From Lachancea kluyveri NRRL Y-12651 (taxonomy: Eukaryota > Ascomycota > Saccharomycetes > Saccharomycetales > Saccharomycetaceae): 64,000 nt of DNA. Below are positions 17,608 to 27,395 of the stretch, one piece after another (position 1 is the first letter of the stretch; the number at the start of each line of letters is the position of its first letter). The DNA lies in contig CM000691.1 in NCBI GenBank assembly GCA_000149225.2, forward strand, positions 186,001-250,000. Direction: 5' to 3'. The notes under the pieces were generated by a model. That model ran no database searches. It had not been told where the DNA came from and saw only the letters and a program-made list of their open reading frames with translations. Position numbers and translations under genes: made by a program.

Positions 17608-20600
17608 TCAATTACGGATATTCAAATTTTTAAAGGAGCTCAGTCCCCTGAGATCTTCGGTAAGCTCGTTTTGTTCATCGATCCTTTCATATTTAGAAGA
17701 TGCACCATTGAATTTTTCTAGCCCTCTAGCAAGACTTGAGTCAAAATTTATTCCATTTCTATCATAAAAGTTTTCTCTGCTAGAATCTTGCTTGACATTT
17801 TGTGGCAAGGTATTTGAGTTCCAATGCTGATTGTTTAAGAAAGAAGATAGATCACTGCTAGCAGCGAACATGCTGTTGTTGTTGAACCCGAAATCGCCTT
17901 GTCCCCCAAAAGAAATCAAGCTTTGAGTATCGAAATCGGGGTTGGAAGGCATATCAGTATTATCAAGCCCTTGGTTGAACTGGAATCTGTTAGAGTTCTG
18001 CTTGTTATTACGACCATTTCTAGACCTGGTTAGCTGGACAGTGCATAGTTGTAAATTGTCTAAGGAACCTTCTACCAAACAACCCTTTTCTCTGAAGTGG
18101 ATCAGTAAATGGTTCCACAAACTGTTCCTAGACAAAGATCTAGGATTACCCAAGATAATCAAACCATATTTGGAACGAGTCAGGGCAACGTTCAAACGAC
18201 GTGGGTCGCTTAAGAAACCGATAGCCTGTTGCTCATTTGCACGAACACAAGACAAAATGATGTAGTCTTTCTCACGGCCTTGAAATGCGTCGACAGATGC
18301 AACCTCGACGTTAATGTACAAATCTTTATCCATCGAACCGTTCATTTGCATGTATTGAACGATGTAGGCTCTCTGCCCCTCGTATGGTGTAACAACACCG
18401 ATTTGTTCTGGCTTCACGCCATCTCTAAACAGCCTGGTAATTACACGCTCACAGTTCATAGCTTCAATTCTGTTCAAATATGAAGTACCGTTACCAGATA
18501 TTTCTTCTCTACCATAATTGGCCCAAAACATCATCGGAACATCATGAATTGGCCAAGGGAATGTGCTATTGGAAACTGTACGCTGTTCAATAGTAACACC
18601 ATTTTGCAAACTACCTTCATAAAACATGTTACTTGAAAACTCACTCAAGTGTGGGTTCATACGGTACTGTACTTCCAAACGAATTGGAACGTGGCCAAGG
18701 GAGATCAATCTTTCAAACAAAGACTGTTTCAAACCGGCATCTGCAGCCTTTCTATCAAGGATGACTGGGCCTAGCTGTTGGTGATCACCCACAAGTATAA
18801 CTTGCTTTGCACCTTTAACGATCGGAATCAAGCATTCAGGTTCAGAAGCCTGTGTACTTTCATCGATCAAGACAGTTCTAAACTTGGTATCCAATCTCTT
18901 GTCACCAGCACCTACACAGGTGCAGCAAACGACATCGGCCTTTTTCAAAATTTCGGCTTCGGACTTTCTAACATGTTTAACAAATTTTGTAGTGTCAGTA
19001 GAGGACAGCTCACCGACTTCTTCCTTTAACTTTAACAGCTTCTTTAATTCGCCCTTAGCAGATCTGGCGACTAAAGTGTGTAGCGCCAAATCGGAAACAG
19101 AACTTTCAACGTCTTCCCTACTTTTGGCAGTTAAACGGACAACTTTTAATCCTAGGTCACGCAGTTTGGCTGCCAAATGGTCAACGGCAACGTTGGATGG
19201 TGCACAAACTAGGATGCGTTCTCTATGCAGTTTCGATAGGTGATAAACAATGGTAGCTGAAGTAACCGTTTTACCAGTACCAGGAGGACCTTGGATCAAG
19301 GATAAAGGCCTTTGCAAAACGTGTTTTACTGCATTTGCTTGAGAAACGTTCAACTGAGCAAAATGAGCAATAGAAAACTGACCAGGTAGCTGAACGTCGA
19401 ATTCGACATCAGGAACCTCGTGCCCTAAGATTTTATAGTACAGAAACCCAGAGATGGATTTCTTGTCAACGGCAAATTTCTTCATTGCTTCTTGCATCCT
19501 ATCGTAGGAAGTACCCTTCCAGACAAATTCTGCAGTAAAGCCGGTTGTCAAGTTGGTGGGAGGAGGATTTTTACTCGGTTTTAACTCTAAAGTGAATTCG
19601 TCCTGGAAACTATTCGGTAAACGTACGATATAACCACTGCCTTGCCATCCAGGATGTTGTACACCAGAATACCTCAAGATCATCTCGTCTCCTACAGCAA
19701 CTTTCAGTTCGTTGGATTCAAAAGTCGATAGTGCAAAGGACGCAAGGTGTCTATTATTCAGAGCCAAGGACCAGGTAACCGAAATATGCTCCAACGCTTG
19801 TGATTCCTTCAGCTGCTTATCGTAGTCAGCTTCCAACTTAACCAGTGGGCCAAAGGACCTTTGATACTGGTAAGCATCTGTATATCTCATTAAAACGGGC
19901 GGAACTTCTTCCTCTTCTTCGGGAACGTCGATATCGTTGATCGTAGCATCTTTGTTGGATCTCCATTTGGCTTCCAATTTCGATATTTGGCTTGGTGTGA
20001 TCATACGTGCCTTTAGCTGTACTTCTTCATCGGGTACTTCTGCAAGCCATGGTAAAAATTGTCTATCCTCAATCAAAGCTTGCCACTGATCGGTATCCCA
20101 ATTTACGCTCTTCGTTTGAGCACAGGGCAAACGACACAATATCACTACGACTGCTTCACTCTTGGCGGTGACAAAGCCTAAGATAAAGACATTTTTGCAA
20201 CCACAGTTGTAGCATTCTAGGACAGTATCTCCTAAATCGGAATATGGGTGCAACGAGACAACGTTATGATGAGACAACACAAGGTGGTTAATGATGTGAG
20301 AGCTGGAAGTACCATTTTTAGAGTTACAAAACCACTTGTTGCAAGTGTTACATTTAATGACACAAGTTGGTGAGTCGATGCCGCAATAGGCGCACGCATG
20401 TTCGGCAACAACCACAGCTGCAGCTGCAGCTGCTGCGGTTTGCTCCTCATTTTGCTTGGAAAATTCTACAATTTCGCCATCCGAGTTGTAGTAGAAATCC
20501 ATCTCTTCAACATCGTCATAGAAACCTTCACTATTAAGGCTATTAGCGTCAGAGTCGGAAGCAGAAGAGATCATTTTTTTGTTTTGACCTCTAAATAGAG

Positions 20601-20616
20601 CAGATTTTGCTGACAT
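17608..20616 (-). CDS. NAM7: NAM7/UPF1, nonsense-mediated decay RNA helicase
   Basis: 1002 residues (971 in S. cerevisiae). An acidic N-terminus holds an alanine/valine run at about 61-71, then the Cys/His-rich CH domain (starting ACAYCGIDSPTCVIKCNTCN) that binds Upf2. SF1 helicase core: GPPGTGKT at about 442-449, DESTQASE near 583, then QYRMNPHLSEF, and SVDAFQGREKDYIILSCVR. The core is nearly identical to S. cerevisiae Upf1; the N-terminal arm and the Asn/Ser-rich C-terminal tail (from about 850) are diverged. Upf1 with Upf2 and Upf3 recognises premature termination and triggers mRNA decapping in the cytoplasm. Its place between SEC14/BUD2 and MBR1/ISF1 equals YMR080C. Confidence 0.96.
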   Translation of the reverse strand: MSAKSALFRGQNKKMISSASDSDANSLNSEGFYDDVEEMDFYYNSDGEIVEFSKQNEEQTAAAAAAAVVVAEHACAYCGIDSPTCVIKCNTCNKWFCNSKNGTSSSHIINHLVLSHHNVVSLHPYSDLGDTVLECYNCGCKNVFILGFVTAKSEAVVVILCRLPCAQTKSVNWDTDQWQALIEDRQFLPWLAEVPDEEVQLKARMITPSQISKLEAKWRSNKDATINDIDVPEEEEEVPPVLMRYTDAYQYQRSFGPLVKLEADYDKQLKESQALEHISVTWSLALNNRHLASFALSTFESNELKVAVGDEMILRYSGVQHPGWQGSGYIVRLPNSFQDEFTLELKPSKNPPPTNLTTGFTAEFVWKGTSYDRMQEAMKKFAVDKKSISGFLYYKILGHEVPDVEFDVQLPGQFSIAHFAQLNVSQANAVKHVLQRPLSLIQGPPGTGKTVTSATIVYHLSKLHRERILVCAPSNVAVDHLAAKLRDLGLKVVRLTAKSREDVESSVSDLALHTLVARSAKGELKKLLKLKEEVGELSSTDTTKFVKHVRKSEAEILKKADVVCCTCVGAGDKRLDTKFRTVLIDESTQASEPECLIPIVKGAKQVILVGDHQQLGPVILDRKAADAGLKQSLFERLISLGHVPIRLEVQYRMNPHLSEFSSNMFYEGSLQNGVTIEQRTVSNSTFPWPIHDVPMMFWANYGREEISGNGTSYLNRIEAMNCERVITRLFRDGVKPEQIGVVTPYEGQRAYIVQYMQMNGSMDKDLYINVEVASVDAFQGREKDYIILSCVRANEQQAIGFLSDPRRLNVALTRSKYGLIILGNPRSLSRNSLWNHLLIHFREKGCLVEGSLDNLQLCTVQLTRSRNGRNNKQNSNRFQFNQGLDNTDMPSNPDFDTQSLISFGGQGDFGFNNNSMFAASSDLSSFLNNQHWNSNTLPQNVKQDSSRENFYDRNGINFDSSLARGLEKFNGASSKYERIDEQNELTEDLRGLSSFKNLNIRN

Positions 20617-20684
20617 TTTTATTTTTTCTCTCTTTTCCCTTAGGTTGTAGTGTATTCTTTCTTTTCTTTCTTTTTTTCTTTTTT

Positions 20685-20715
<31 letters not shown>

Positions 20716-21248
20716 CTTACCTGTTGCTGTCTATGTAGATGTTAAAAGTATGAGCTCGTAGAAAGATGGTTCAACCGGAATGAGACATCAATTACTGATA
20801 TACTAGCTTCTGGTTGCTATATTTTTAAAACAAGAAGAGTCGCTGGACGAGCCATGAGGAAGGAACAGATTTGGAAACACTCCAAAAATTTTCCCAGAAC
20901 AAAAAAAAAAAAAAAGCTTGGATGCCGCAAATATAATCACAAACGAAGTCTATCGGTGGTGAATAGAAAGTAAATATGAAGGAGGGAGGCAGGCAGGCAT
21001 TATGCTAACTTGGAAAAAAGAAAAAAAATCCTTCTCTTAGAGAGCCATTGCTGGCACATCCATACAGATATTTATCTTTGGGTACCAGGAAGGCGTGCCT
21101 GCTCGCAAGCATTGCAGTGTTTTGTAGTAACCAGATGGCGTGTAGGGCAATGGTACACGGGTGACGCGATTTCAAAAGAATACTGTATGATAACTATATG
21201 AGCAGTACGCATCTTACGTATAACTATGCGACGTTGGAGAGTCGAAGC
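20617..21248. other. NAM7 upstream region with tetranucleotide repeat
   Basis: 632 bp between the NAM7 start and the MBR1 stop. A (CTTT)n pyrimidine microsatellite occupies about 20656-20715, some 40 bp before the NAM7 start, so it would be purine-rich in the NAM7 5' leader. A poly(A) run lies at 20900-20914. No ORF of interest. Confidence 0.6.
20656..20715. repeat. (CTTT)n microsatellite
   Basis: About 60 bp of C-T-T-T repeats with interruptions in the first half and perfect units in the second half. It is expected to vary in length between strains. Confidence 0.9.
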
Positions 21249-22175
21249 TTAGGAAAAGGAGCCAGCCAACGATATTTCTATAAACGACTTCTTACGCTTT
21301 CTTTGGTTTAAAAACAGCGGTGTGTTGTGTGTAGCAGCACACGGACTGGTTGCGTTGCTTCCAGAATTCAAAGTGGTGGTAGTCGAAGAAACAGAGGAAA
21401 CCCCCGATGAAAGCCTGGGAGAGCTTGGAGACAATGGATCTTCTAGTTTTTGCTCCTTGTTGAAAAACGACTCAGTAGCTGAATCCAATTCCGAAGAAAC
21501 AAATCTTTCCAAGGAATACAAATGGGTAGGGATTCCCGAAGTCCCGCCAACCGACGAACGCGACCTTGACCTGATGTCGTTGCCACCACCACCACCACCA
21601 CCACCACCTGTGGCAGAGGCGATCTGGTAGTCGCTTGCATCCGGTAGACTTTGCCTGGAAGCCTGCCTCGACAACTGCAGTATAAAACTGTTTGTTCTGG
21701 AACAACGTTGCGATAAATGGCTTGTTCCTGCGTCTTCTTGTTCTATATAGGATTTAGAGTTGGGCCGCGCGTTTCTTGGTCGGTGACAACCGTTGCACTT
21801 GCTCACCTGTTGTGCGTTCGAAGAGGAGAGTTTTCTGGCCACGCGAGCAAGGCTGGTGAATAGTTTGCGCCTACTGCCCTCTCTGTCAACCAGCTGCGAT
21901 TCCGCACCCCCTTCTCCCTCTTCATCCAATGGATCCAATTCGTCTTCAAAGTAAAGAGCGTCATCAGTCTCCAACTCCGAGATATCAGCCTCTTCGTCCT
22001 CGTCATCACACGCATCCGAACAGGGATCCTGGACCGATCTTTCAAAGATTCCCAAGTTTCTACAATCATTCCTGCATTCACAAGACTCTTTCCGCTCATC
22101 GTCATTACCATCCAACTGGAACTGAGAAAGCGCCTCTGTGGCGCGTGACATGGTTTCATCACTGCACGCAGACAT
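21249..22175 (-). CDS. MBR1: MBR1/ISF1-like protein (mitochondrial biogenesis regulation)
   Basis: 308 residues, mostly disordered: a cysteine-containing N-terminus, a strong acidic block at about 57-90, a nine-glycine run near 193-201 encoded by a CCACCA-type repeat, and Ser-rich blocks. The basic C-terminus RKRKKSFIEISLAGSFS resembles the short conserved C-terminal motif of S. cerevisiae Mbr1 and Isf1. Position is strong evidence: it sits between NAM7 and YJU3, where S. cerevisiae has ISF1 (YMR081C, next to NAM7) and MBR1 (YKL093W, next to YJU3), so this is their single pre-duplication orthologue. Those genes affect respiratory growth and glucose response; the mechanism is unclear. Confidence 0.75.
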   Translation of the reverse strand: MSACSDETMSRATEALSQFQLDGNDDERKESCECRNDCRNLGIFERSVQDPCSDACDDEDEEADISELETDDALYFEDELDPLDEEGEGGAESQLVDREGSRRKLFTSLARVARKLSSSNAQQVSKCNGCHRPRNARPNSKSYIEQEDAGTSHLSQRCSRTNSFILQLSRQASRQSLPDASDYQIASATGGGGGGGGGNDIRSRSRSSVGGTSGIPTHLYSLERFVSSELDSATESFFNKEQKLEDPLSPSSPRLSSGVSSVSSTTTTLNSGSNATSPCAATHNTPLFLNQRKRKKSFIEISLAGSFS

Positions 22176-22747
22176 TTCAAAACAACTTAGAACTAATTTC
22201 GGTGATGATGATGGTTTATGAAAGATTAAAGTCTGATAAGCTTACCTCACGGCCTGGTATCAAGTGCAGCAAGACGTAAAAAGAAGATGAATTACTCCCC
22301 TCCCCCCAACGACCCCATATTTAATTGTTTTTGCCTTTTTTTTTTATCCCTTCTCTAATTTTTTTCTTTTGGAATTGCCTTGGCAGCACCAATGTCTCTT
22401 CTGTGTAACCTGGGATATCGCGTTCCTGCGATAAATTCTGGGGCAGAATATTCTACGCATGGAAACTTGCTTAGAAGTCGTGGTAGCACTCGCTTCTTGA
22501 GGGACATGGAGCAGAAGAGCACCCTTGCATCGCAGCACCATATGGCACATCGTAGACGGCTCTTGTGGTGTGACTGGTATATTCCTTTATGAGTTGAAGC
22601 CAATGGGTATCACGTTATTATGGGATTTAAACATGAAGATATCGAGATAGTTCTGCACATTGGGAGCCAATCATTGAGAGCTAGACAGAGGGAGGAAGAA
22701 AAAAAAAAGAATAGCAAGTACTTAATGCTTAAATACGAACCTCCCCT
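22176..22747. other. MBR1 upstream region
   Basis: 572 bp holding the MBR1 promoter and the 3' flank of YJU3. A C-rich/T-rich stretch lies at 22292-22355. Overlapping short ORFs (70-82 codons) on both strands show no recognisable features. Confidence 0.35.
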
Positions 22748-23704
22748 TCACCTTGCTACCGTACGTTCGAGAATCCAGCGGGTCATATCCTCGAACACCG
22801 TCTGGAAAATTCTGTCGGTTTCTAAACATAGGGAGTGTCTGGCCTTGGGGTAAAGCTTAAGTTGCTTCTCCTCGAACGTACACATTTCGTTGAAAAACTT
22901 CTTGGAGCCATGTGGATCGTTTATGGTGTCATCTTCGCCGTGCAGGATTAGGACCGGGCGATCGAACTGGGAAACGTATGGCTTGTCGCAGTATAGCTTT
23001 TTGCCTCTCTCCATAAAATCGTAAATCTGCCTTAACGTACCGTAGATTGGAACGCTCATTGGGTCTTGGCGCAAGAACTCCCGGTATTGTCTGTCAGAGG
23101 TAACTCCGTCCAAGTCCAAGCCGCTATCGATGCGGAGAGTTGGCAAACATGAGGCTAGCAATGGCGCTAACAAAAGGGTTAGTCTGTTGGGCAGAGTTTT
23201 TGGATGTAGTACGATCAATGGGCCGGTGCATACGATTCCGGCAATCTGTTGTTTGTATTTGCCACTACAGCCGTAGTTCAAGATGATACCGCCACCCATC
23301 GAATGTCCAAACAAGAATAGTTTTTCGCCATCACCACATTCCTTTAAGTTGAGGTCGATGAAATGGTCTAAATCGTTGAAAGTGTGGAATTCATTGGTAA
23401 GCCCCTTCAACTTTCCGGGAGAGGTTTCTCCCGAACCTCTCTGGTCGAACATGAATGTCTCTATGCCTATTTGCGAAAGTTTGTCCATTAGTCTGTGGTA
23501 AATCTGAGTGTATTCACCGAATCCGTGGACGATCAAAACACGTGCTTTGACTACAACGTTCCCATCATTGGTCTTCAGGTTACTTGGCCATAGCACGTAA
23601 GCGAATTTAGCGCCATTAAATTCATGGTATTGGGTCTTGGGAGCGGCGGAGGCCGTGGTGTAAGGATATGGAATTGGTGTCTGTTTCTGCTTCCAAAAAA
23701 TCAT
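22748..23704 (-). CDS. YJU3: YJU3, monoacylglycerol lipase (intact copy)
   Basis: 318-residue alpha/beta hydrolase (313 in S. cerevisiae). Oxyanion region IVHGFGEY at 58-65, nucleophile elbow GHSMGGG with Ser135, acid Asp259 in HGEDDTIND, and His290 in KARHS: a complete triad. S. cerevisiae Yju3 releases fatty acid from monoacylglycerols on lipid droplets. The N-terminus MIFWKQKQ differs from S. cerevisiae, but no other start fits better. The 5' part of the gene (23165-23704) lies inside the tandem duplication; the 3' part (22748-23164) is single copy. Next to YJU2 in the same orientation, as in S. cerevisiae. Confidence 0.94.
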   Translation of the reverse strand: MIFWKQKQTPIPYPYTTASAAPKTQYHEFNGAKFAYVLWPSNLKTNDGNVVVKARVLIVHGFGEYTQIYHRLMDKLSQIGIETFMFDQRGSGETSPGKLKGLTNEFHTFNDLDHFIDLNLKECGDGEKLFLFGHSMGGGIILNYGCSGKYKQQIAGIVCTGPLIVLHPKTLPNRLTLLLAPLLASCLPTLRIDSGLDLDGVTSDRQYREFLRQDPMSVPIYGTLRQIYDFMERGKKLYCDKPYVSQFDRPVLILHGEDDTINDPHGSKKFFNEMCTFEEKQLKLYPKARHSLCLETDRIFQTVFEDMTRWILERTVAR

Positions 23705-24002
23705 TGTTAAAGACTTTTACAGGTGTATCTTTGTTGCTATTTTTTTTTTTTTTGGTCAATTACCTCTCTTTCCAATATACGTGTACTCTTCTATCTGCAG
23801 ATGCTTGACTGATTTCAAGGCATAAGGTTACGCCCCTTCATGGATATATTTTCTCCCAAATAAGGGTAAGGAATCCGGGTAATGGAATGGATGGTCCATC
23901 CTTCTTGCCCCGGACTTTTTGGTCCTGAAAGGTCAAACAAAAAAGTTTAAAGCTATAAAAAAAAAAAAAAGAAAAAGAATATTAAAAATTACACAGTCCG
24001 GT
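23705..24002 (-). promoter_or_regulatory. YJU3 promoter with Reb1-like site
   Basis: CCGGGTAA at 23875-23882 is a reverse-strand Reb1 consensus, about 175 bp before the YJU3 start. A T15 run sits just upstream of the start. One of the four inter-copy substitutions, at 23781, lies here. Confidence 0.45.
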
Positions 24003-24824
24003 TTACACTTTACGTTTCTTCTTGATCAGCACTCCTAAAGAGTTGGTCTTGTTTTTCTTTTTGATCTGTATCCTTTTCGGTATAGTTGAAGGCTTGCTGG
24101 CGTGGCTCGGTTCAAAACTAGTCTGTTCTACAACTTTGTCGTTTGAAATTTGGTCAAGATCTTTGTTTTCAAACTGCTGGAATGCACGCACCGCGAGTAA
24201 CTCATCCACCTCCTCTTGTTTTTGTATTAGGTCCTCATCCTTTTTAAATAATTCTTCGGCCCTTTTCATTTTGTCCACATTATATTTCCTTAGCTGTTCC
24301 AGTTTTTCGTCATCTTCTTGTTCCTGTTGAAATTTAGCCAGCCTTTTTTCCAATTCAGCTAGCTTATCCTCTTCCTGTCCATTTTCAGTTTTGGAATTTT
24401 CCTCTTGTTGTTCTCTTTCCAGTCTTTCTAAAGTTTCGTCTAAACTTTCCTCTTGGTTGGCAGTTTGTTTCTTAACATGGTTTCTGACGCCACCGATTTC
24501 CATTATATAATCACCGCTCTTTGGGTCCGTTCTAAAACATATCATGTTGTTGCAACGAGGGCATTTGATGCTTAGCCTATAGACTTTGATGGAATCCAAA
24601 TATCTTTCCGGGAGTAGCTCTTTCTTGCCGTTGAATTTTCTACTCTTTGCAATGTATTCCGAGCATTTCAGACATCTAATACTAAACGGAGTCATTAGTC
24701 TAATAGTTATGGAATCTTTGTTCATAGTTTTCAACTTTTTGGAGAGCTTACGAGCTGCTTGCTCGGCTTCCATAGGGTTGAAATTGGGTGGGTAGTATTT
24801 GTTAATGACCTTTCTTTCTGACAT
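24003..24824 (-). CDS. YJU2: YJU2, NTC-associated splicing factor (copy A)
   Basis: 273 residues (278 in S. cerevisiae), Yju2/CCDC94 family. The near-invariant N-terminus MSERKVINKYYPPNFNP is followed by a zinc-binding pair C51-x2-C54 (CLKCSEYI) and C88-x2-C91 (CPRCNN); then a coiled, Glu/Lys-rich middle (about 125-200) and a basic tail ending LGVLIKKKRKV. Yju2 joins the spliceosome with the Prp19 complex and promotes the first catalytic step. Residue 181 is Tyr here and His in copy B; both copies are otherwise identical and intact. Confidence 0.95.
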   Translation of the reverse strand: MSERKVINKYYPPNFNPMEAEQAARKLSKKLKTMNKDSITIRLMTPFSIRCLKCSEYIAKSRKFNGKKELLPERYLDSIKVYRLSIKCPRCNNMICFRTDPKSGDYIMEIGGVRNHVKKQTANQEESLDETLERLEREQQEENSKTENGQEEDKLAELEKRLAKFQQEQEDDEKLEQLRKYNVDKMKRAEELFKKDEDLIQKQEEVDELLAVRAFQQFENKDLDQISNDKVVEQTSFEPSHASKPSTIPKRIQIKKKNKTNSLGVLIKKKRKV

Positions 24825-25361
24825 TTTCTCTCTGGGTAAGCTGGTTCCTTAAACACAAAAGATCTCTCTTAGAAAAATACACAAGATGATGTACTATCGT
24901 GTGATCAAATGGATAGTTGTATCAACCAAAGTTTGTTCTTGTTGCTGCATTGGAAGTGCTAATAAACTTACAAAGTCATCTTTTCTCTAGGCTTTTTTCT
25001 TTCTTTACTCCTAGCATACAGTATCACGTGACTATACACCCTTGAAGAAAACTGGACAGTGGGATGTGTTTGTCAAAGAGTTTTGAAAATAGCATGTGTT
25101 TTGTATCGAAACACGCACTTTTGTATATTCTTTTGGTTATATTTTCTTTCAAATAAAATAGTGTAGTTATTATTGAATTATTGGTACCACAAGTATTAAA
25201 AATATACGGACGAACTAAAAATATAAAATTGTAGATTATGAACTACCATACGGGCATGCAGGTGAGAAAGTAAAGACAAGACTTTTCATTTCGTTGTACT
25301 ATTTCGTGTTAATGTGCTTTTTTTTTAGAATAATTTTTTCAAATATCTTCCCGTCTCAGGC
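24825..25361. promoter_or_regulatory. YJU2 (copy A) upstream region with TCACGTGA site
   Basis: 537 bp between the YJU2 start and the stop codon of CWP-like copy A. TCACGTGAC at about 25024-25032 matches the Cbf1/CDEI consensus (RTCACRTG-like), some 200 bp before YJU2. No flanking CDEII/CDEIII pattern, so not a centromere. The right copy is identical at 29059-29595. Confidence 0.4.
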
Positions 25362-26366
25362 TTAAATCAACAAAGCAGCTGCGGCCAAGATACCAGCACC
25401 CAAGCCAGCTGAACGCAAATGAGCAGCACCATTTTCAGTTTGAATTATCACGGAAGTGGATGACTCGGGTTTGGAAGATTGGGTCTCTAGAGTGGTGGTT
25501 TCAGGCCCCTTGGTCTTAGTTTCTGGAACTTCGGTGGTGTAACATGAGCCCTTTTTGTCACATTCAGTCTTTGTGACGATAGTTGTTTCTGGTGCCTTAG
25601 TTGTAGTTTCTGGGGTTTCAGTGGTGTAACAAGGACCATCGCTGTGGCATTCTGTCTTTGTAGCGGTGGAAGTGGTTTGGTTGTGATGGGTGATAGTGAT
25701 TGGAACTTCAGTGGTGTAACATGGGCCTGTGCTAAAGCATTTGGTTATGGTAGAAACAGTAGTTTCGTAGCTGGTAAAGGTCTCAGTAGCGTTTCTGTAG
25801 TTAGGGGCAGGGACACCAGTGATGAAATGATCCTTAGTAGTGGAAGCTTCGGAGCTAGGGGCAGGGATACCAGTAATGAAATCGTCGCTAACAGTGGAAG
25901 TGCTGGAAGAGTCTTCTGGGGAAAAGTCTGGGATGGTAGAACCAGAGGAAGAAGTAGCTCTGATGGCAACACCCAAGTCATTAGAACCGGAGCTCTTGGT
26001 AGAGACAATGTATGTGGAGCCAGAAGAGATTGCATTGAAACCGTCAACACCGTTGTAAGCCAAATAACCGTTGGAGACGGAAAAGCCTGAAGTAGCATCA
26101 GACTCGGAGCCTTGAACAACAGAACCATCACTGCTGACAACGGCGTAGGTGTCGTCAGACAACTTCAACTTACCGGCATCGGTAACAACAGCAGACAAGC
26201 CATTGCCGCTACTGCCAAAGTATAGCTTACCGTCTTCGGAGTAGACGCCGGCGTATTGCAAGGGAGACCCGGATCTAATGACAACCAAACCGAAGGATTC
26301 AGAGTCTGCGACAATTAATTTGGCCAAGGCCAACAAAGCGATGGAAAAGGTGGTGGAGAATTTCAT
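25362..26366 (-). CDS. CWP-like GPI cell-wall mannoprotein, cysteine-repeat type (copy A)
   Basis: 334 residues. Signal peptide 1-20 (ending KLIVA), Cwp1-type domain at about 21-150, then a Ser/Thr-rich stalk with two DxFITGxPAP repeats (161-170, 179-188) and three repeats of the form CxxxGxCYTTE with cysteine pairs C210/C216, C240/C246 and C269/C275. The C-terminus NGAAHLRSAGLGAGILAAAALLI is a GPI-attachment signal. No PIR repeat. Residues 9-156 are identical to the plus-strand CWP1 at 32003, and the DNA is almost identical too, whereas the C-terminal half is unrelated. Likely a covalently bound wall protein; the Cys-pair stalk resembles flocculin/adhesin-type repeats, but adhesion is not shown. 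Confidence 0.88.
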   Translation of the reverse strand: MKFSTTFSIALLALAKLIVADSESFGLVVIRSGSPLQYAGVYSEDGKLYFGSSGNGLSAVVTDAGKLKLSDDTYAVVSSDGSVVQGSESDATSGFSVSNGYLAYNGVDGFNAISSGSTYIVSTKSSGSNDLGVAIRATSSSGSTIPDFSPEDSSSTSTVSDDFITGIPAPSSEASTTKDHFITGVPAPNYRNATETFTSYETTVSTITKCFSTGPCYTTEVPITITHHNQTTSTATKTECHSDGPCYTTETPETTTKAPETTIVTKTECDKKGSCYTTEVPETKTKGPETTTLETQSSKPESSTSVIIQTENGAAHLRSAGLGAGILAAAALLI

Positions 26367-27395
26367 TTTTTTTAGTAACAGGAGATGAGGATTAAAGCTC
26401 TTTGTTCTATGGAGTAGGAGAAGGGAATAAGAAGTAAACCTTGAATAGACTATTCTGGCTTTTCCAGAACCCTTATATACGTTTCTGACTCGACCACCAG
26501 GTACATGCCCAGGGTATTTACAGCTTCTTTACAGTTGGTTTACTAGCTTCTAAAAAAAGCCTTCCATACAGGTATATTACTTTAAACACGTTATCCCTTC
26601 GTGCGGGAGGGCGAACCATAAGTGGCGGCTATTTTCTTTCGAAGCGCTGCTGTTCCGTACCGACAATGAAAATAGATATGCTAAGTTCCAAATAACGTCA
26701 TTGAAACCTAAAATATGTGTGGTGTATGGGTAGTTGGGGTTGGATGGTGCCGCGCGACAGCGGTGATGTGCGACTCGAGCAGCCTGAACACCCGCCATTT
26801 TTTGCTGGTTCCTCAAAAAAAAAAGAGCGTGACAAGAGACTCACGGGTTTGCATGTATAGCTGGTATATTTTTGTTGTTTTACCAGGCCAAGAACCTTCT
26901 GGCCAGTTCGGTTAGCTGCGGAATTACACACGACGATTTTTCTACGCTTGTCAGTACTCTAAAGGGTTGTAACCTGAAAGGGCTCGCCAACTAAGCTTGG
27001 AAGCTACAGACTCTACTATACGTACCAGCGATTATAAAATTTTCCTTCTTCAATGTTTTGTTTCGCTATTCGCCTATTGTTGTATATAGGTTGCTGGGTA
27101 GAACTATGTCGAACGCTCACGAGATGTTTGTGTGATTATATTTTAAATACAAACACAACACACCCGCGGAGGAGCCTGGCATCCACACTCCTCATACTCT
27201 GCTATAAAAACCTGCATGTATTCATTCGTGTAAATACGGGAACACGTAAACCAGGGGTGTCATCACTTGCCAAGGAGGCACCGCGCCATTATGCTTGAAA
27301 TTTTGTCACCCGTGACAACCACACCAAAAAAAGAGTTTAAATTTTATTTTTATTTTTATTTTTATTTTTATTTTCATTTTCATTTGTTTTTGTTT
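26367..27395 (-). promoter_or_regulatory. Upstream region of CWP-like copy A
   Basis: TATATAAG on the minus strand at 26472-26479 lies about 106-113 bp before the CWP-like start, good TATA spacing for a highly expressed wall gene. Further upstream are poly(A) (26815-26824), GC-rich patches such as CCGCGGAGG near 27166-27174, and an (ATTTT)n repeat. The far end is the duplication junction, so the truncated YJU3 copy now reads toward this promoter. Confidence 0.5.
27341..27390. repeat. (ATTTT)n repeat at the duplication junction
   Basis: About 50 bp of imperfect ATTTT/ATTTTC units. The tandem junction (CGC at 27399-27401) follows 9 bp later. An identical copy is at 31575-31624, just inside the right edge of the second unit. 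Confidence 0.85.

Noticed and set aside
22344-22603. Small ORFs upstream of MBR1
   Set aside because: Overlapping ORFs on both strands with no protein-like pattern; likely chance.
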